Shown here: positions 29,082-37,568 of the stretch, in pieces
Layout of the letters: each line of letters opens with the position of its first letter
Numbering within the stretch: the stretch's first letter is position 1
Assembly (NCBI RefSeq): GCF_001187505.1
Contig: NZ_CP012150.1
Location: forward strand, 1,178,001-1,242,000
Source of the DNA: Mycolicibacterium goodii
GTDB lineage: Bacteria; Actinomycetota; Actinomycetes; Mycobacteriales; Mycobacteriaceae
Direction: 5' to 3'
DNA: 64,000 nt
Notes under the pieces: model-generated
The model's input: the letters and a program-made list of their open reading frames with translations, nothing else
Database searches by the model: none
Told to the model about the DNA's origin: nothing
Program-made: the position numbers and the translations under genes

Positions 29082-30071
29082 TCACCACGTCCCGTCGGTT
29101 ACCGTGTCCGCGCTCGCACCACCGATCGGGACCACCGTGCCGGGTTTGACCGGCACGAACGGATCATCGTCGATCTCAAGCTTTTCCCCGACGCTCTTCA
29201 CCCGCGACAGCACCTCGGAGGCCGCCAGGTCACGCGCGTCGGCGTCGTAGTAGTCGAACCACGGCAGGCCGCTGCGGACATAGGCCTCCCGGTCGACCGG
29301 CGTCGACGGCGGCACCTCACCGGTGATGGCGGTCCACTGCGCAGCCGAGCACAGGTGCACGAACACCCGCAACGCATCGCCGTCGGCGTAATCGGTGAGC
29401 GGACGCTCGTCGGCGTAGACCTCCTGGCGCATCCGGCCGCCGGCGCCCAGACCCATGTCGGCACCGGCCGGGGCGCCCAGCAGTGGACCGCCGCCGCAAT
29501 CCTCGGCGACCGGCAGCACCTCCCGGCGGGCGGCCTGTTCGGCCCGCCACCTCTCAAGGGCTTCGTCGGTCAAACCGACCGCGCGGAACTGGATCCCGCC
29601 GTGTTTCTCCTCGCCGGTGACCTGCCCTTCGACGGTGGCGCCCGACCCGAGGGGCACCGCGACGAACTGGCGGATGAACCCGTCGCCTGCGTTGATGCCG
29701 TCGAGCCACGGCTGACGGGGCAGGGCAACGTAGTTCTGCGGGTCACCGATCAGCCGGTCGACCCACGGCAGGCCGCTGACCGCGCACACCTTGCCCACGC
29801 CGACCTGCAGCGCGGCGGGCTCATCGGAGTCGAACGACAACCACATCGCCTCACGCTGGTAGATCGGCAGCATGACACCGCCGCGTTCCAGCCACTGCGC
29901 GGGTGCGGTGTCCGGATAGTCCTCGACACGGCGCAGCGGGAACCGGCCGAGACCGGGTGGCAGCGGATGCAGACCCACCTCGGGGATGCGCAGGGTCCGC
30001 TGGAACGTCACCGTCACCGGGCCCAGCTCGAGACGGTCCCTGACGACCTTGACCGGCGCACTCCGCGTCAT
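29082..30071 (-). CDS. Hypothetical protein (329 aa)
   Basis: A soluble-looking 329-residue protein that starts MTRSAPVKVVRDRLELGPVTVTFQRTLRIPEVG and contains PLPPGLGRFPLRRVEDY, YQREAMWLSFD and GSGATVEGQVTGEEKHGGIQF. No membrane segment or signal peptide is visible. I do not recognise a named family; it resembles conserved actinobacterial proteins of unknown function. A GGAGGT site lies 5 nt before the ATG, so it is well translated. It follows the TIM-type isomerase by 85 bp on the same strand and is convergent with phzF. Confidence 0.75.
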   Translation of the reverse strand: MTRSAPVKVVRDRLELGPVTVTFQRTLRIPEVGLHPLPPGLGRFPLRRVEDYPDTAPAQWLERGGVMLPIYQREAMWLSFDSDEPAALQVGVGKVCAVSGLPWVDRLIGDPQNYVALPRQPWLDGINAGDGFIRQFVAVPLGSGATVEGQVTGEEKHGGIQFRAVGLTDEALERWRAEQAARREVLPVAEDCGGGPLLGAPAGADMGLGAGGRMRQEVYADERPLTDYADGDALRVFVHLCSAAQWTAITGEVPPSTPVDREAYVRSGLPWFDYYDADARDLAASEVLSRVKSVGEKLEIDDDPFVPVKPGTVVPIGGASADTVTDGTW

Positions 30072-30156
30072 GATTTACCTCCGTGTCGGTGTTTGGCCCA
30101 CATGAGTAGCACCGGCCACCGACAAGTGGCGTCACCGTCACGGTTGGAGCAGCGCC

Positions 30157-30957
30157 CTACCCGGTGACGGCACTCGCCTTGGGGTGAGCCGCGGCCATCT
30201 CCAGGATCCGCAGGTATCCGGGCAGCTGCCAGGCGGCTCGGCCGATGAACAACCCGGTGACGTGTTCGATGCCGAGCAGATCCTCGGCGTTGTCGGGGTT
30301 GACCGATCCGCCGTAGAGCAAACCCAGTGTGCGGCCGCCGTATTCGCGCCCCAGGTCGGCGAACGGCTGGCGCAGTTCCTCGACGGTGGCCGGGCGGCCG
30401 TTCTCGCCGATCGCCCAGATGGGCTCGTATGCGATGAGAACGCGGCCCAGCTGCTCGTCGGTGAGACCGTCGAGCGCGCCTGCGGCCTGATCCAGGATGA
30501 ATCGCGACGACTCACCGGCACGCTTGGTCTCGGCGCTCTCGCCGATGCACAGCAGCGGCACCAGACCGTGCTCCAGGGCCGCGGCCACCTTCAGCCGCGT
30601 GGTCTCGACGGTTTCGCCGAAATGCTCGCGACGCTCGGAGTGACCGATCTCGACGAGCTGCGCCCCGGCGTCCTTGGCCTGCGCGACCGACACCTCACCG
30701 GTCCACGCCCCGTGGTCCTCCCAGTGCGCGTTCTGCACCCCGACCAGCACCGGCGACTCGTCACCCAGCTCGTGACGTGTGGTGGCCAGCGCGGTGAACG
30801 ACGGGATGATGAACGGCTGCACGCCGGTCATCGGGTTCGCTTCGACGTAGTCTGCGAGCCCACGGGCGTAGCGCCGGGACTCGGCGAGCCCCTTGTTCAT
30901 CTTCCAGCTGGTGCCGATCCACAGCTGCGCGGCGCCGAGCGCCCGCGGGTCAGGCAC
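30157..30957 (-). CDS. Triosephosphate-isomerase-type enzyme (EryH/LerI-like)
   Basis: A TIM-barrel isomerase of about 266 residues. Catalytic residues are conserved: Lys in WIGTSWKMNKG, His in EIGHSERREHFGE, Glu in VLIAYEPIWAIGE, and the phosphate loop LLYGGSVNPDNAEDLL. The N-terminal GTSWKMNK and the neighbours (DhaK-type kinase and RpiB-type isomerase) match the TpiA2/EryH and LerI subgroup, which interconverts L-erythrulose 1-phosphate and D-erythrulose 4-phosphate. Acting on triose phosphate remains possible. Starts at GTG 30957 and ATG 30978 are both open; both overlap the RpiB gene. Confidence 0.8.
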   Translation of the reverse strand: MPDPRALGAAQLWIGTSWKMNKGLAESRRYARGLADYVEANPMTGVQPFIIPSFTALATTRHELGDESPVLVGVQNAHWEDHGAWTGEVSVAQAKDAGAQLVEIGHSERREHFGETVETTRLKVAAALEHGLVPLLCIGESAETKRAGESSRFILDQAAGALDGLTDEQLGRVLIAYEPIWAIGENGRPATVEELRQPFADLGREYGGRTLGLLYGGSVNPDNAEDLLGIEHVTGLFIGRAAWQLPGYLRILEMAAAHPKASAVTG

Positions 30958-31408
30958 CCTCGTACGCACAGATGTCATTGACCTTGGCGGCAGAAGCGGA
31001 CTGCGGGTCGAATTCCAGGCCGAGCCATTCCTTGACGAGGGTGCGTGCGAGCTCCAGTCCCACCACCCGCTCGCCCATGCAGAGCACCTGCGCGTTGTTC
31101 GACAGGACGGACCGCTGAACGGAGTAGATGTCGTGGGCGGTGACCGCGCGGATGCCCTTGACCTTGTTGGCGGCGATCGCCACGCCGAGCCCGGTGCCGC
31201 AGATCAACAACGCACGGTCGGCTTCGCCGCGGGCGACCTTTTCGGCCGCCGCGACCGCAACATTCGGGTAGGACGTGTCGTCGTCCACACCTGCGACGCC
31301 GACGTCCTCGACGCTGGCCACGCGCGCGTCGGACTCGAGGTCCTTGCGCAGTGCCTCCTTGTACCTGAAGCCGGCGTTGTCGCCGCCGATGACGATTCTC
31401 AGCGCCAT
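30950..31408 (-). CDS. RpiB/LacAB-type sugar-phosphate isomerase (EryI-like)
   Basis: A 152-residue RpiB-family isomerase: IVIGGDNAGFRYKEALRKDL at the N-terminus, ALLICGTGLGVAIAANKVKGIRAVTAHD with the catalytic cysteine, and a conserved SNNAQVLCMGERVVG block. Beside a TIM-type isomerase and a dihydroxyacetone-type kinase this fits EryI, which converts D-erythrulose 4-phosphate to D-erythrose 4-phosphate. AGGAG lies 7 nt upstream of the ATG at 31408, which sets the start. It lies 19 bp after the kinase. Confidence 0.86.
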   Translation of the reverse strand: MALRIVIGGDNAGFRYKEALRKDLESDARVASVEDVGVAGVDDDTSYPNVAVAAAEKVARGEADRALLICGTGLGVAIAANKVKGIRAVTAHDIYSVQRSVLSNNAQVLCMGERVVGLELARTLVKEWLGLEFDPQSASAAKVNDICAYEGA

Positions 31409-31427
31409 GGTTGTCTCCTGTTCTCGT

Positions 31428-33143
31428 CTATCGGGTGAGGTGTTCGCCCAGGGCATTCATCAGCAGCGCGAACGACACTGCCCCGGGATCCGGTGTGCCG
31501 ACGCTCTTTTCGCCGAGTACCCGGGCGCGGCCCAGCCGCGCGGTGAAGTCGGCGGTCTTCTCGGCGGCCTCGCGCGCCACCTGCGCGGCGCTGGTGATCG
31601 CGGGACCGGCCTGGGTGTCGAAGGCCTGCCGGAGTGCATCGCGGAACGGCACCGCGGCGTCGACCATGGTCTTGTCGCCCGGTTGTGCGCCGCCGAGCCG
31701 CAGGATGGCGTCGATGCCTGCGTAGACGGCGTCGACGACGGTCTGGTCACCCGCGCCGTCGGTGTCGGTGAAGACGCCTCCGGCGCTGGTCAGTGCCGCT
31801 CCCCACAGGGCGCCGGAGGTTCCGCCCGCCGCGTCGGCCCAGGCCTGCCCGGCCAGCAGCAGCGTGGTGCGCGCGCCGGCGTCGTGTTCCACGGCGTTGC
31901 GCGCGGCCTGTGCGGCCCCGCGCGAACCGAACGCCATGCCCTGGCCGTGGTCTCCGTCGCCGGCGACCGCGTCGATGCGGCCGAGTTCGGACTCGTTGTC
32001 GGCGCACACCTTTTCGAAGGTTTCGAGTACCGCCGCGATCGCGCGGGCGCATTCGCGTGAGTCCTCGCTCGCCTGCGGGATCTTCGTCTCCGCGGCGTCC
32101 CAGATCGCGGTGCGCGGGGTGCGGTCCACTGCAGGCATCGCGCCGCGCCGGTAGGCCGGGGTCTCGACCGGTGCGGTCCACAGCCGTTCGAGTTCGTCGT
32201 CGAGGAAGACCATGGTGAGCGACACACCGGCCATGTCGAGGCTGGTGACGAACTCCCCCACCTCCGGCCGCACGGCGGTGAACCCTTGCTGTGCAAGGCG
32301 TTCGGCGATGCGTCCGTACACGACGAACAGCTCTTCGTATTTCACCGTGCCCAGGCCGTTGAGGATCACCGCCACCCGGCCGTGGTACCCGTTCTCGCCG
32401 CGCGCGGGCTCCTCCGCCGTCACCTCGTCGAACAGCATGTCGGCGACCTCGGCCGCGGTGCCGAGGCGATTGTCGCGGACACCGGGTTCGCCGTGGATGC
32501 CGAGTCCGACGCCCATCCAACCCTTTTCGACGTGGAACAGCGGTTCGGTGGCGCCGGGCAGGGTGCACCCCTCGAAGGCCACGCCGAACGAGCGGGTCGC
32601 ATCGTTGGCCTTCCACGCCACCCGCTCGGCCTCGTCCAGATCGGCACCGGATTCGATTGCGGCACCGGCGATCTTGAACACCGGCAGATCGCCTGCGACG
32701 CCGCGTCGGTCGCGGTGGTTGTCCGGGCTGTTGGAGGCGATGTCGTCGCTGACGGTCACGATGCGCACGTCGATGCCCTCGTGGCGCAGCTTCTCCGCGG
32801 CGAGGCCGAAGTGCAGGACGTCACCCGCGTAGTTGCCGAACCCGAGGATGACGCCGCCGCCGTTCTCGGCGTTGCGCACCACGGAGTACACCTCGGAGGC
32901 CGACGGCGAGGAGAAGATGTTGCCGCACGGGGCGCCGTGGCCCATTCCCGGGCCGACCCATCCGGCGAAGGCCGGGTAGTGGCCGGATCCGCCGCCGATG
33001 ACGAGCGCGGGTTGCCCCTTGGGCGTCTCGGTCGACCGGACGACGCCGCCGGGGACCTCGGTGAGCAGATCGGGGTTGGCCGCGACGAGGCCGCGTACCG
33101 CCTCGTCGGCGAAGTCGTCCGCGGAGTTCAGGAGGTACGTCAA
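31428..33143 (-). CDS. ATP-dependent dihydroxyacetone/erythrulose kinase (fused DhaK-DhaL)
   Basis: A 571-residue kinase. The DhaK domain (about 1-330) has VIGGGSGHYPAFAGWVG and the covalent substrate-binding histidine, His217, in GVGLGIHGEPGV. The DhaL domain (about 360-571) has the Mg-ATP motif DAVAGDGDHGQGMA and AGGTSGALWG. Fused enzymes use ATP rather than PEP. Family members phosphorylate dihydroxyacetone or L-/D-erythrulose. The two isomerases that follow favour erythrulose. The start is a TTG at 33143 with GAAGGGCGG just upstream; no in-frame ATG or GTG occurs nearby. The operator palindrome lies 68 bp upstream. Confidence 0.9.
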   Translation of the reverse strand: MTYLLNSADDFADEAVRGLVAANPDLLTEVPGGVVRSTETPKGQPALVIGGGSGHYPAFAGWVGPGMGHGAPCGNIFSSPSASEVYSVVRNAENGGGVILGFGNYAGDVLHFGLAAEKLRHEGIDVRIVTVSDDIASNSPDNHRDRRGVAGDLPVFKIAGAAIESGADLDEAERVAWKANDATRSFGVAFEGCTLPGATEPLFHVEKGWMGVGLGIHGEPGVRDNRLGTAAEVADMLFDEVTAEEPARGENGYHGRVAVILNGLGTVKYEELFVVYGRIAERLAQQGFTAVRPEVGEFVTSLDMAGVSLTMVFLDDELERLWTAPVETPAYRRGAMPAVDRTPRTAIWDAAETKIPQASEDSRECARAIAAVLETFEKVCADNESELGRIDAVAGDGDHGQGMAFGSRGAAQAARNAVEHDAGARTTLLLAGQAWADAAGGTSGALWGAALTSAGGVFTDTDGAGDQTVVDAVYAGIDAILRLGGAQPGDKTMVDAAVPFRDALRQAFDTQAGPAITSAAQVAREAAEKTADFTARLGRARVLGEKSVGTPDPGAVSFALLMNALGEHLTR

Positions 33144-33210
33144 TGTTCCGCCCTTCGGAGTGGGGTCCGGTCAGCGCGCAGCGGACACAGTGATGCGGTC
33201 GGCGCAACTC

Positions 33211-33224
33211 AATCCTATAGGATT
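33211..33224. promoter_or_regulatory. Perfect palindromic operator before the kinase operon
   Basis: AATCCTATAGGATT reads the same on both strands (14 of 14). It lies between the GntR gene and the kinase it precedes. A variant, ATCCTATGTGATT, lies in front of the divergent isomerase operon at 34129-34141. The pair is best explained as binding sites of the adjacent GntR protein. Confidence 0.72.
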
Positions 33225-33260
33225 TTGCTCACCAAGTCAGGTGTGTCGAGCCGCGGTCGA

Positions 33261-34109
33261 TCAGCGCAGGCGACCCATCCGGGCCGTCCGCGCGAGCCCG
33301 GCCTGAGCCTGCTCGGACAACGCGCGTTCCTTCACGCCGCTGATGTGGGCGTGCATGATGCGGTACACCTCGGGCCCGTACCCGCGCCGGAACGCGGCAA
33401 GGAGTTCCCGGTGCTCGGCGATCGCGGAATCGGAATCCTGCACACCCACTCCGATGAACAGCCGGAACCGCTGGCCGTGCCCGCCCAGCGCGTCGTAGGC
33501 GCGCAGAAGTGCCGCGTTACCCGCGCGTTCGGCGATCAGCCTGTGAAACTGCTCGTCGGCACGATGGTACTTCCTGATCGCCGGGGCGTCCGCGGTGTGC
33601 GGCGCCCTCTCCTGCTCGTCGATCGCCTGCGCCAGCGCATCCAGCCATGGCGGATCGGCGTGCGCGCAGGCCAGTTCGGCCAGTTGGGGCTCGATCAGCA
33701 ACCGGGCGTCCATGATGTCGGCGATCTCCTTGGCATCCGGCATCTCCGGCACCCGGTATCCGCGCATCGCGACCCGGACGACGAGGCCCGTCGACTCCAT
33801 GCGGGCCAGCGCCTCACGCACCGGAGTCTGCGAAACGCCCAGGTGACGGGCGGTTCCGTCGATGCTGACCGGATCTCCCGCCGTCAGGGTGCCGTCGAGG
33901 ACCAGCTCCATCAGCCGCTCATAGACCTGGTCGACGAGCGTGCTGCGGACCGGCCTCGGGTCCCCCTCGGGTTCCCGGCCCGCTTCCAGGTCTGCTTCCG
34001 GATCTGCGTTCAAGACTGCTTCCAGGTCGGCTTCCACGTCACCGCGAATATCGCTGCGGATATCGCGTGAATCAGCGAAGTCTAACCGGGGCCGAGACGG
34101 CGTTGACAC
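33261..34109 (-). CDS. GntR/FCD-family transcriptional regulator
   Basis: A 282-residue FadR-type regulator. The winged helix (about residues 57-120, VDQVYERLMELVLDGTLTAGDPVSIDGTARHLGVSQTPVREALARMESTGLV) is followed by an all-helical FCD domain (about 130-270) with metal-binding-type residues in DARLLIEPQ and EQFHRLIAERAGN. An unusual acidic low-complexity arm of about 55 residues precedes the HTH (DIRSDIRGDVEADLEAVLN). The GTG start at 34109 keeps this arm; a later start is possible. It is divergent from the isomerase operon, upstream of the kinase operon, and most likely controls both. Confidence 0.86.
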   Translation of the reverse strand: MSTPSRPRLDFADSRDIRSDIRGDVEADLEAVLNADPEADLEAGREPEGDPRPVRSTLVDQVYERLMELVLDGTLTAGDPVSIDGTARHLGVSQTPVREALARMESTGLVVRVAMRGYRVPEMPDAKEIADIMDARLLIEPQLAELACAHADPPWLDALAQAIDEQERAPHTADAPAIRKYHRADEQFHRLIAERAGNAALLRAYDALGGHGQRFRLFIGVGVQDSDSAIAEHRELLAAFRRGYGPEVYRIMHAHISGVKERALSEQAQAGLARTARMGRLR

Positions 34110-34128
34110 GGCACGCCCACATCCCTAT

Positions 34129-34141
34129 ATCCTATGTGATT
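34129..34141. promoter_or_regulatory. Second GntR-type operator
   Basis: ATCCTATGTGATT differs at two positions from the palindromic core ATCCTATAGGATT found at 33211-33224. It lies between the divergent GntR and isomerase genes, 41 bp before the isomerase start. Confidence 0.6.
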
Positions 34142-34182
34142 TAACAGGCACGTTGTGACACAAACCACTTGGAGGACCAGGG

Positions 34183-35103
34183 ATGTACTCTGCTCACACC
34201 TGGCCGATCGCGGCGAACATGCTGGGATTCGGCAACCGAGCGCCCGACGGCGGCCACATCAAGGACGCCCCGGCCGGCGTGTGGGCGAAGCAACTGCGAC
34301 AGGTCCGTGAACTGGGCTTCGACCACATCGACCCGACCGACGCCTGGGTTCCGCTCGCCGCGCTGTCGGACCGCCGCATCGAGGAGTTCCGCACCGTCCT
34401 GCGCGACGAGGGCCTGGCGATCTCGTCGATCTCCATGACCCGCAACTCCGTCGTCGACGTCGAGAACGGCGAGCAGAACCTCGCCGACGCTCACCGCCTC
34501 ATCGACCTGGCCCCCTCGTTCGGCGCCACCATCGTCAACACCGGCTTCATGCAGGCGCTCACCCCCGAGCAGAACGAGCAGATCTGGTTCTGGTTGGTGC
34601 AGGGGCACGTCGACGACCCCGCCCTGCGGGACCTGGCGATCGAACGCGTCCGGGAGCTCGGTGACCACGCCCGCACCAACGGCATCCAGCTCAGCCTGGA
34701 GATGTACGAGGACACCTACATCGGAACGCCGGACGACGCGGTGGCGTTCATCCGCGACGTCGACCACGACGCGGTGGGGCTCAACCCCGACCTGGGGAAC
34801 CTGGTCCGGCTGCACCGGCCCATGCCGCACCCGTCCGAGATGTACGCCAAAGTGCTTCCGTACTCGAACTTCTGGCACATCAAGAACTACTCGCGCGACT
34901 TCGACCCGGCGACCGGCGCCTACAGCTCCGCGCCGCTGCCGTTGAAGTACGGCTACGTCAACTACCGCCAGATCATCCGTCTCGCACTCGAACTCGGCTA
35001 CTCCGGACCGTTCTGCTGCGAGCACTACGGCTCCGATTCTCTGGGCGTGTGCGCCGAGAACCGGGAGTACATCCTGCAGGTCCTCACCTCCGCACTCGCC
35101 TGA
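34183..35103 (+). CDS. Xylose-isomerase-like TIM-barrel enzyme (possible 3-oxo-acid decarboxylase)
   Basis: A 306-residue protein of the AP-endonuclease-2/xylose-isomerase-like barrel superfamily. Candidate metal ligands occur in the family order: Glu in LSLEMYEDTYIG, Asp in VGLNPDLGNL, His in FWHIKNYSRD, Glu in FCCEHYGSD. The superfamily includes isomerases, epimerases and, in sugar-acid pathways, decarboxylases that give ketoses such as L-erythrulose. It is the first gene of an operon with an oxidoreductase and a GntP permease and has GGAGGA before its ATG. The exact reaction is inferred from context only. Confidence 0.83.
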   Translation: MYSAHTWPIAANMLGFGNRAPDGGHIKDAPAGVWAKQLRQVRELGFDHIDPTDAWVPLAALSDRRIEEFRTVLRDEGLAISSISMTRNSVVDVENGEQNLADAHRLIDLAPSFGATIVNTGFMQALTPEQNEQIWFWLVQGHVDDPALRDLAIERVRELGDHARTNGIQLSLEMYEDTYIGTPDDAVAFIRDVDHDAVGLNPDLGNLVRLHRPMPHPSEMYAKVLPYSNFWHIKNYSRDFDPATGAYSSAPLPLKYGYVNYRQIIRLALELGYSGPFCCEHYGSDSLGVCAENREYILQVLTSALA

Positions 35104-35127
35104 TCCACCACATCCGAGGGACATCTC

Positions 35128-36090
35128 ATGCGCAAGATCAACACCGTCACAGTCGTCGGCGCCGGTTACATGGGCGGCGGGATCGCCCAGGTCCTGGCCC
35201 TCAACGGGTTCAAGGTCCAGATCGCCGACGTCAACGCCGAAGCCACCCACGAAGCGCTCAAGCGGTTGGACCGGGAGGCAAGGGAATTCGAGGAGCAGGG
35301 CCTGTTCGGCCCTGGCAGCGCCGACACGATCATGAGCAACCTCACGGCCGGCGAAAGCCTGGAGGCCGCCGTAGCCGACGTCGACTTCGTCATGGAGGCC
35401 GTCTTCGAGGATCCCGACGTCAAGAAGGACGTGCTGGCACGCGTATGTGCCAGCGCCCGCCCCGACGCGATCATCGGCACCAACACGTCCACCATCCCGG
35501 TGAAGGTGCTCGTCGAAGCGGTCACCAACCCCGAGCGGTTCCTCACCGTGCACTTCTCCAACCCGGCACCGTTCATTCCCGGAGTCGAACTCGTCGCGGG
35601 CGAGGCCACGACCCAGGAAGTCATCGACTCGGTGAAGGACCTCCTGGTGCGGGCCGGGCGTGAGGGCGCCCAGGTGGCCGACACACCCGGCATGGCGCTG
35701 AACCGCCTGCAGTACGCCCTGCTCAAGGAGGCGACGCTGATCGTCGAACAGGGCGTGGCCACAAAGGAGGACGTCGACACCATCGTCCGCACCACCTTCG
35801 GATTCCGACTCGGCTTCTTCGGCCCGTTCGCCATCGCCGATCAGGCCGGACTCGACGTGTACGTCAAGGGATTCCGCACACTGGAGAACGAGTTCGGTGA
35901 GCGCATGGCCACCCCGAAGCTCCTCACCGACAACGTCGACGCCGGCCGCCACGGCACCAAGAACGGCAAGGGGTGGACCGGCGACTTCGACGACGACACC
36001 AAGGCCGCGGTCATCGCGTACCGCAACAAGGCGTACTCCCGCATGGGCCAGTTGCTGCGTGAACTCGGCCCCGCCCCGAAGGGAGCCTGA
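35128..36090 (+). CDS. 3-hydroxyacyl-CoA-dehydrogenase-fold NAD-dependent oxidoreductase
   Basis: A 320-residue enzyme with the N-terminal Rossmann motif GAGYMGGGIAQVLALNG and the block NTSTIPVKVLVEA..NPERFLTVHFSNPAPFIPGVELV that aligns with the 3-hydroxyacyl-CoA dehydrogenase signature (catalytic His in HFSNPAP). The C-terminal half has the usual helical dimerisation domain. The same fold includes lambda-crystallin/L-gulonate 3-dehydrogenase, which oxidises a sugar acid at C3. In this neighbourhood a sugar-acid 3-dehydrogenase is more likely than a fatty-acid enzyme, but this is inference. RBS GAGGGA. Confidence 0.83.
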   Translation: MRKINTVTVVGAGYMGGGIAQVLALNGFKVQIADVNAEATHEALKRLDREAREFEEQGLFGPGSADTIMSNLTAGESLEAAVADVDFVMEAVFEDPDVKKDVLARVCASARPDAIIGTNTSTIPVKVLVEAVTNPERFLTVHFSNPAPFIPGVELVAGEATTQEVIDSVKDLLVRAGREGAQVADTPGMALNRLQYALLKEATLIVEQGVATKEDVDTIVRTTFGFRLGFFGPFAIADQAGLDVYVKGFRTLENEFGERMATPKLLTDNVDAGRHGTKNGKGWTGDFDDDTKAAVIAYRNKAYSRMGQLLRELGPAPKGA

Positions 36091-36102
36091 CACCGCTCGA
36101 CC

Positions 36103-36123
36103 GGCCGTCGCCCACCGACGGCC
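36103..36123 (+). terminator. Hairpin between dehydrogenase and permease genes
   Basis: GGCCGTCG (36103-36110) pairs with CGACGGCC (36116-36123) across a 5-nt loop. No U-run follows. It sits within the operon before the permease and could limit read-through or protect the upstream mRNA. Confidence 0.5.
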
Positions 36124-36155
36124 GCCCTCCCGCTCAATAAAAACGAAGGGTCCCC

Positions 36156-37556
36156 ATGGACGAGATAGCCCTTGCGGAGCGGCCTGCCGCTCTGTTGATC
36201 GTCATTGCGCTTGTCGCCATCGCGGTTCTGCTCTTCCTGATCATCAAGGTCAGGCTGCACGCCTTCTTCTCGCTGATCGTGGTCAGTGTGCTGACCGGCC
36301 TGGCCGCAGGCATCAGCATGGGCGACGTCATCAACGTCGTCATCGCCGGCTTCAGTAACACCGTCGGCACCGTCGCATTACTCGTCGGTTTCGGTGCCGT
36401 CCTCGGGCGACTCGTCGAGATGACGGGCGGGGCACAGGTTCTCGCCGACAAAATGCTCGACCGCTTCGGCGAGCGCAAGGCACCGCTCGCGCTCGCCGTG
36501 GCGTCGCTGTTCTACGCGTTCCCGATCTTCCTCGACGCCGGCTTCATCGTGATGCTGCCGATCATCTACACGGTGGCCCGACGCCTCGGCGGATCCTTCA
36601 TGCTGTACGTGCTGCCGTCCATCGGCGCGTTCCTGATGATGCACGCGCTGACCCCACCGCATCCGGGACCGACCGCCGCGGCAACCGTGATGGGCGCCGA
36701 CGTCGGCATGGTGGTGATCGTGGCCCTGCTCGTCGGCCTGCCAACCTGGTACCTCGCGGGCTACCGGCTCAGCCTGATCATCGCCAAGCGCTACCCGAAC
36801 ATGCCGGTGCCGTCGCTGCTCGGCGAACCCAAGGACTATCCGGAAGACGAACGGCCCGGGTTCTGGACCGTGATCCTCGTCCTGCTGCTGCCGTTGGTAT
36901 TGATCTTCTTCAACACCGTCTTCTCGACCCTCGAGGCCGACGGCGCGGTGACGAAAGACAATATCGCCTACCAGCTTTCGCGTCTGATCGGCACCACCTC
37001 GATGGCGTTGTTGATCAGCGTCCTGCTGGCGATGGTGCTGCTCTACATCCGGCCGCGCCGACGCCGCGGCGAACGGATCGGCGGGCTGTTGGAGAACCTC
37101 GTCGACGACGCGCTGGCGCCGGTCTGTTCGATCATCCTGATCACCGGTGCGGGTGGTGCCTTCGGCCGCATCCTCACCGAGACCGGGATCGGCAAGACCC
37201 TCGCCGACGGCCTGGACGCCCTCGGCCTGCCGGTCATCCTCGCGGGCTTCCTGATCGCGATCGCCTTCCGCATCGCGCAGGGCTCGGCGACCGTCGCGGC
37301 CACCACCACGGGTTCGATCATGGCCCCGGCCGTCACGGAGATGAACCTCGGCGGCGTCGCGCTGGCCGCGGTCGTCGTCGGCATCGCCGCGGGCTCGATC
37401 ACCTTCTCGCACGTCAACGATTCCGGTTTCTGGCTGATCGGCCGGTTCTGCGGATTCGACACGCTCACCACGTTGAAGACCTGGACGGTCGTCGCGACCG
37501 CGATCGGCTTCATGTCGTTCGTGCTCGCGTCGGCGGTTTACCTGGTCGCGAGCTGA
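36156..37556 (+). CDS. GntP-family gluconate/sugar-acid permease
   Basis: A 466-residue transporter with about twelve spans and the GntP hallmarks: GFSNTVGTVALLVGFGAVLGRLVEMTGGAQVLADKML, MHALTPPHPGPTAAATVMG and ARGS-like RIAQGSATVAATTTGSIMAP. GntP proteins import aldonates with protons. As the third gene of the operon it names the likely substrate class: a sugar acid. GAAGGG lies before the ATG. Confidence 0.9.
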   Translation: MDEIALAERPAALLIVIALVAIAVLLFLIIKVRLHAFFSLIVVSVLTGLAAGISMGDVINVVIAGFSNTVGTVALLVGFGAVLGRLVEMTGGAQVLADKMLDRFGERKAPLALAVASLFYAFPIFLDAGFIVMLPIIYTVARRLGGSFMLYVLPSIGAFLMMHALTPPHPGPTAAATVMGADVGMVVIVALLVGLPTWYLAGYRLSLIIAKRYPNMPVPSLLGEPKDYPEDERPGFWTVILVLLLPLVLIFFNTVFSTLEADGAVTKDNIAYQLSRLIGTTSMALLISVLLAMVLLYIRPRRRRGERIGGLLENLVDDALAPVCSIILITGAGGAFGRILTETGIGKTLADGLDALGLPVILAGFLIAIAFRIAQGSATVAATTTGSIMAPAVTEMNLGGVALAAVVVGIAAGSITFSHVNDSGFWLIGRFCGFDTLTTLKTWTVVATAIGFMSFVLASAVYLVAS

Positions 37557-37568
37557 CGCCACACCCGC

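Noticed and set aside
32286..34070. 594-residue plus-strand open frame
   Set aside because: It runs antisense through both the kinase and the GntR genes and has no internal motif of its own.
34141..36093. 650-residue minus-strand open frame
   Set aside because: It is antisense to the barrel and dehydrogenase genes and composed of Gly/Val/Asp repeats from complementary codons.
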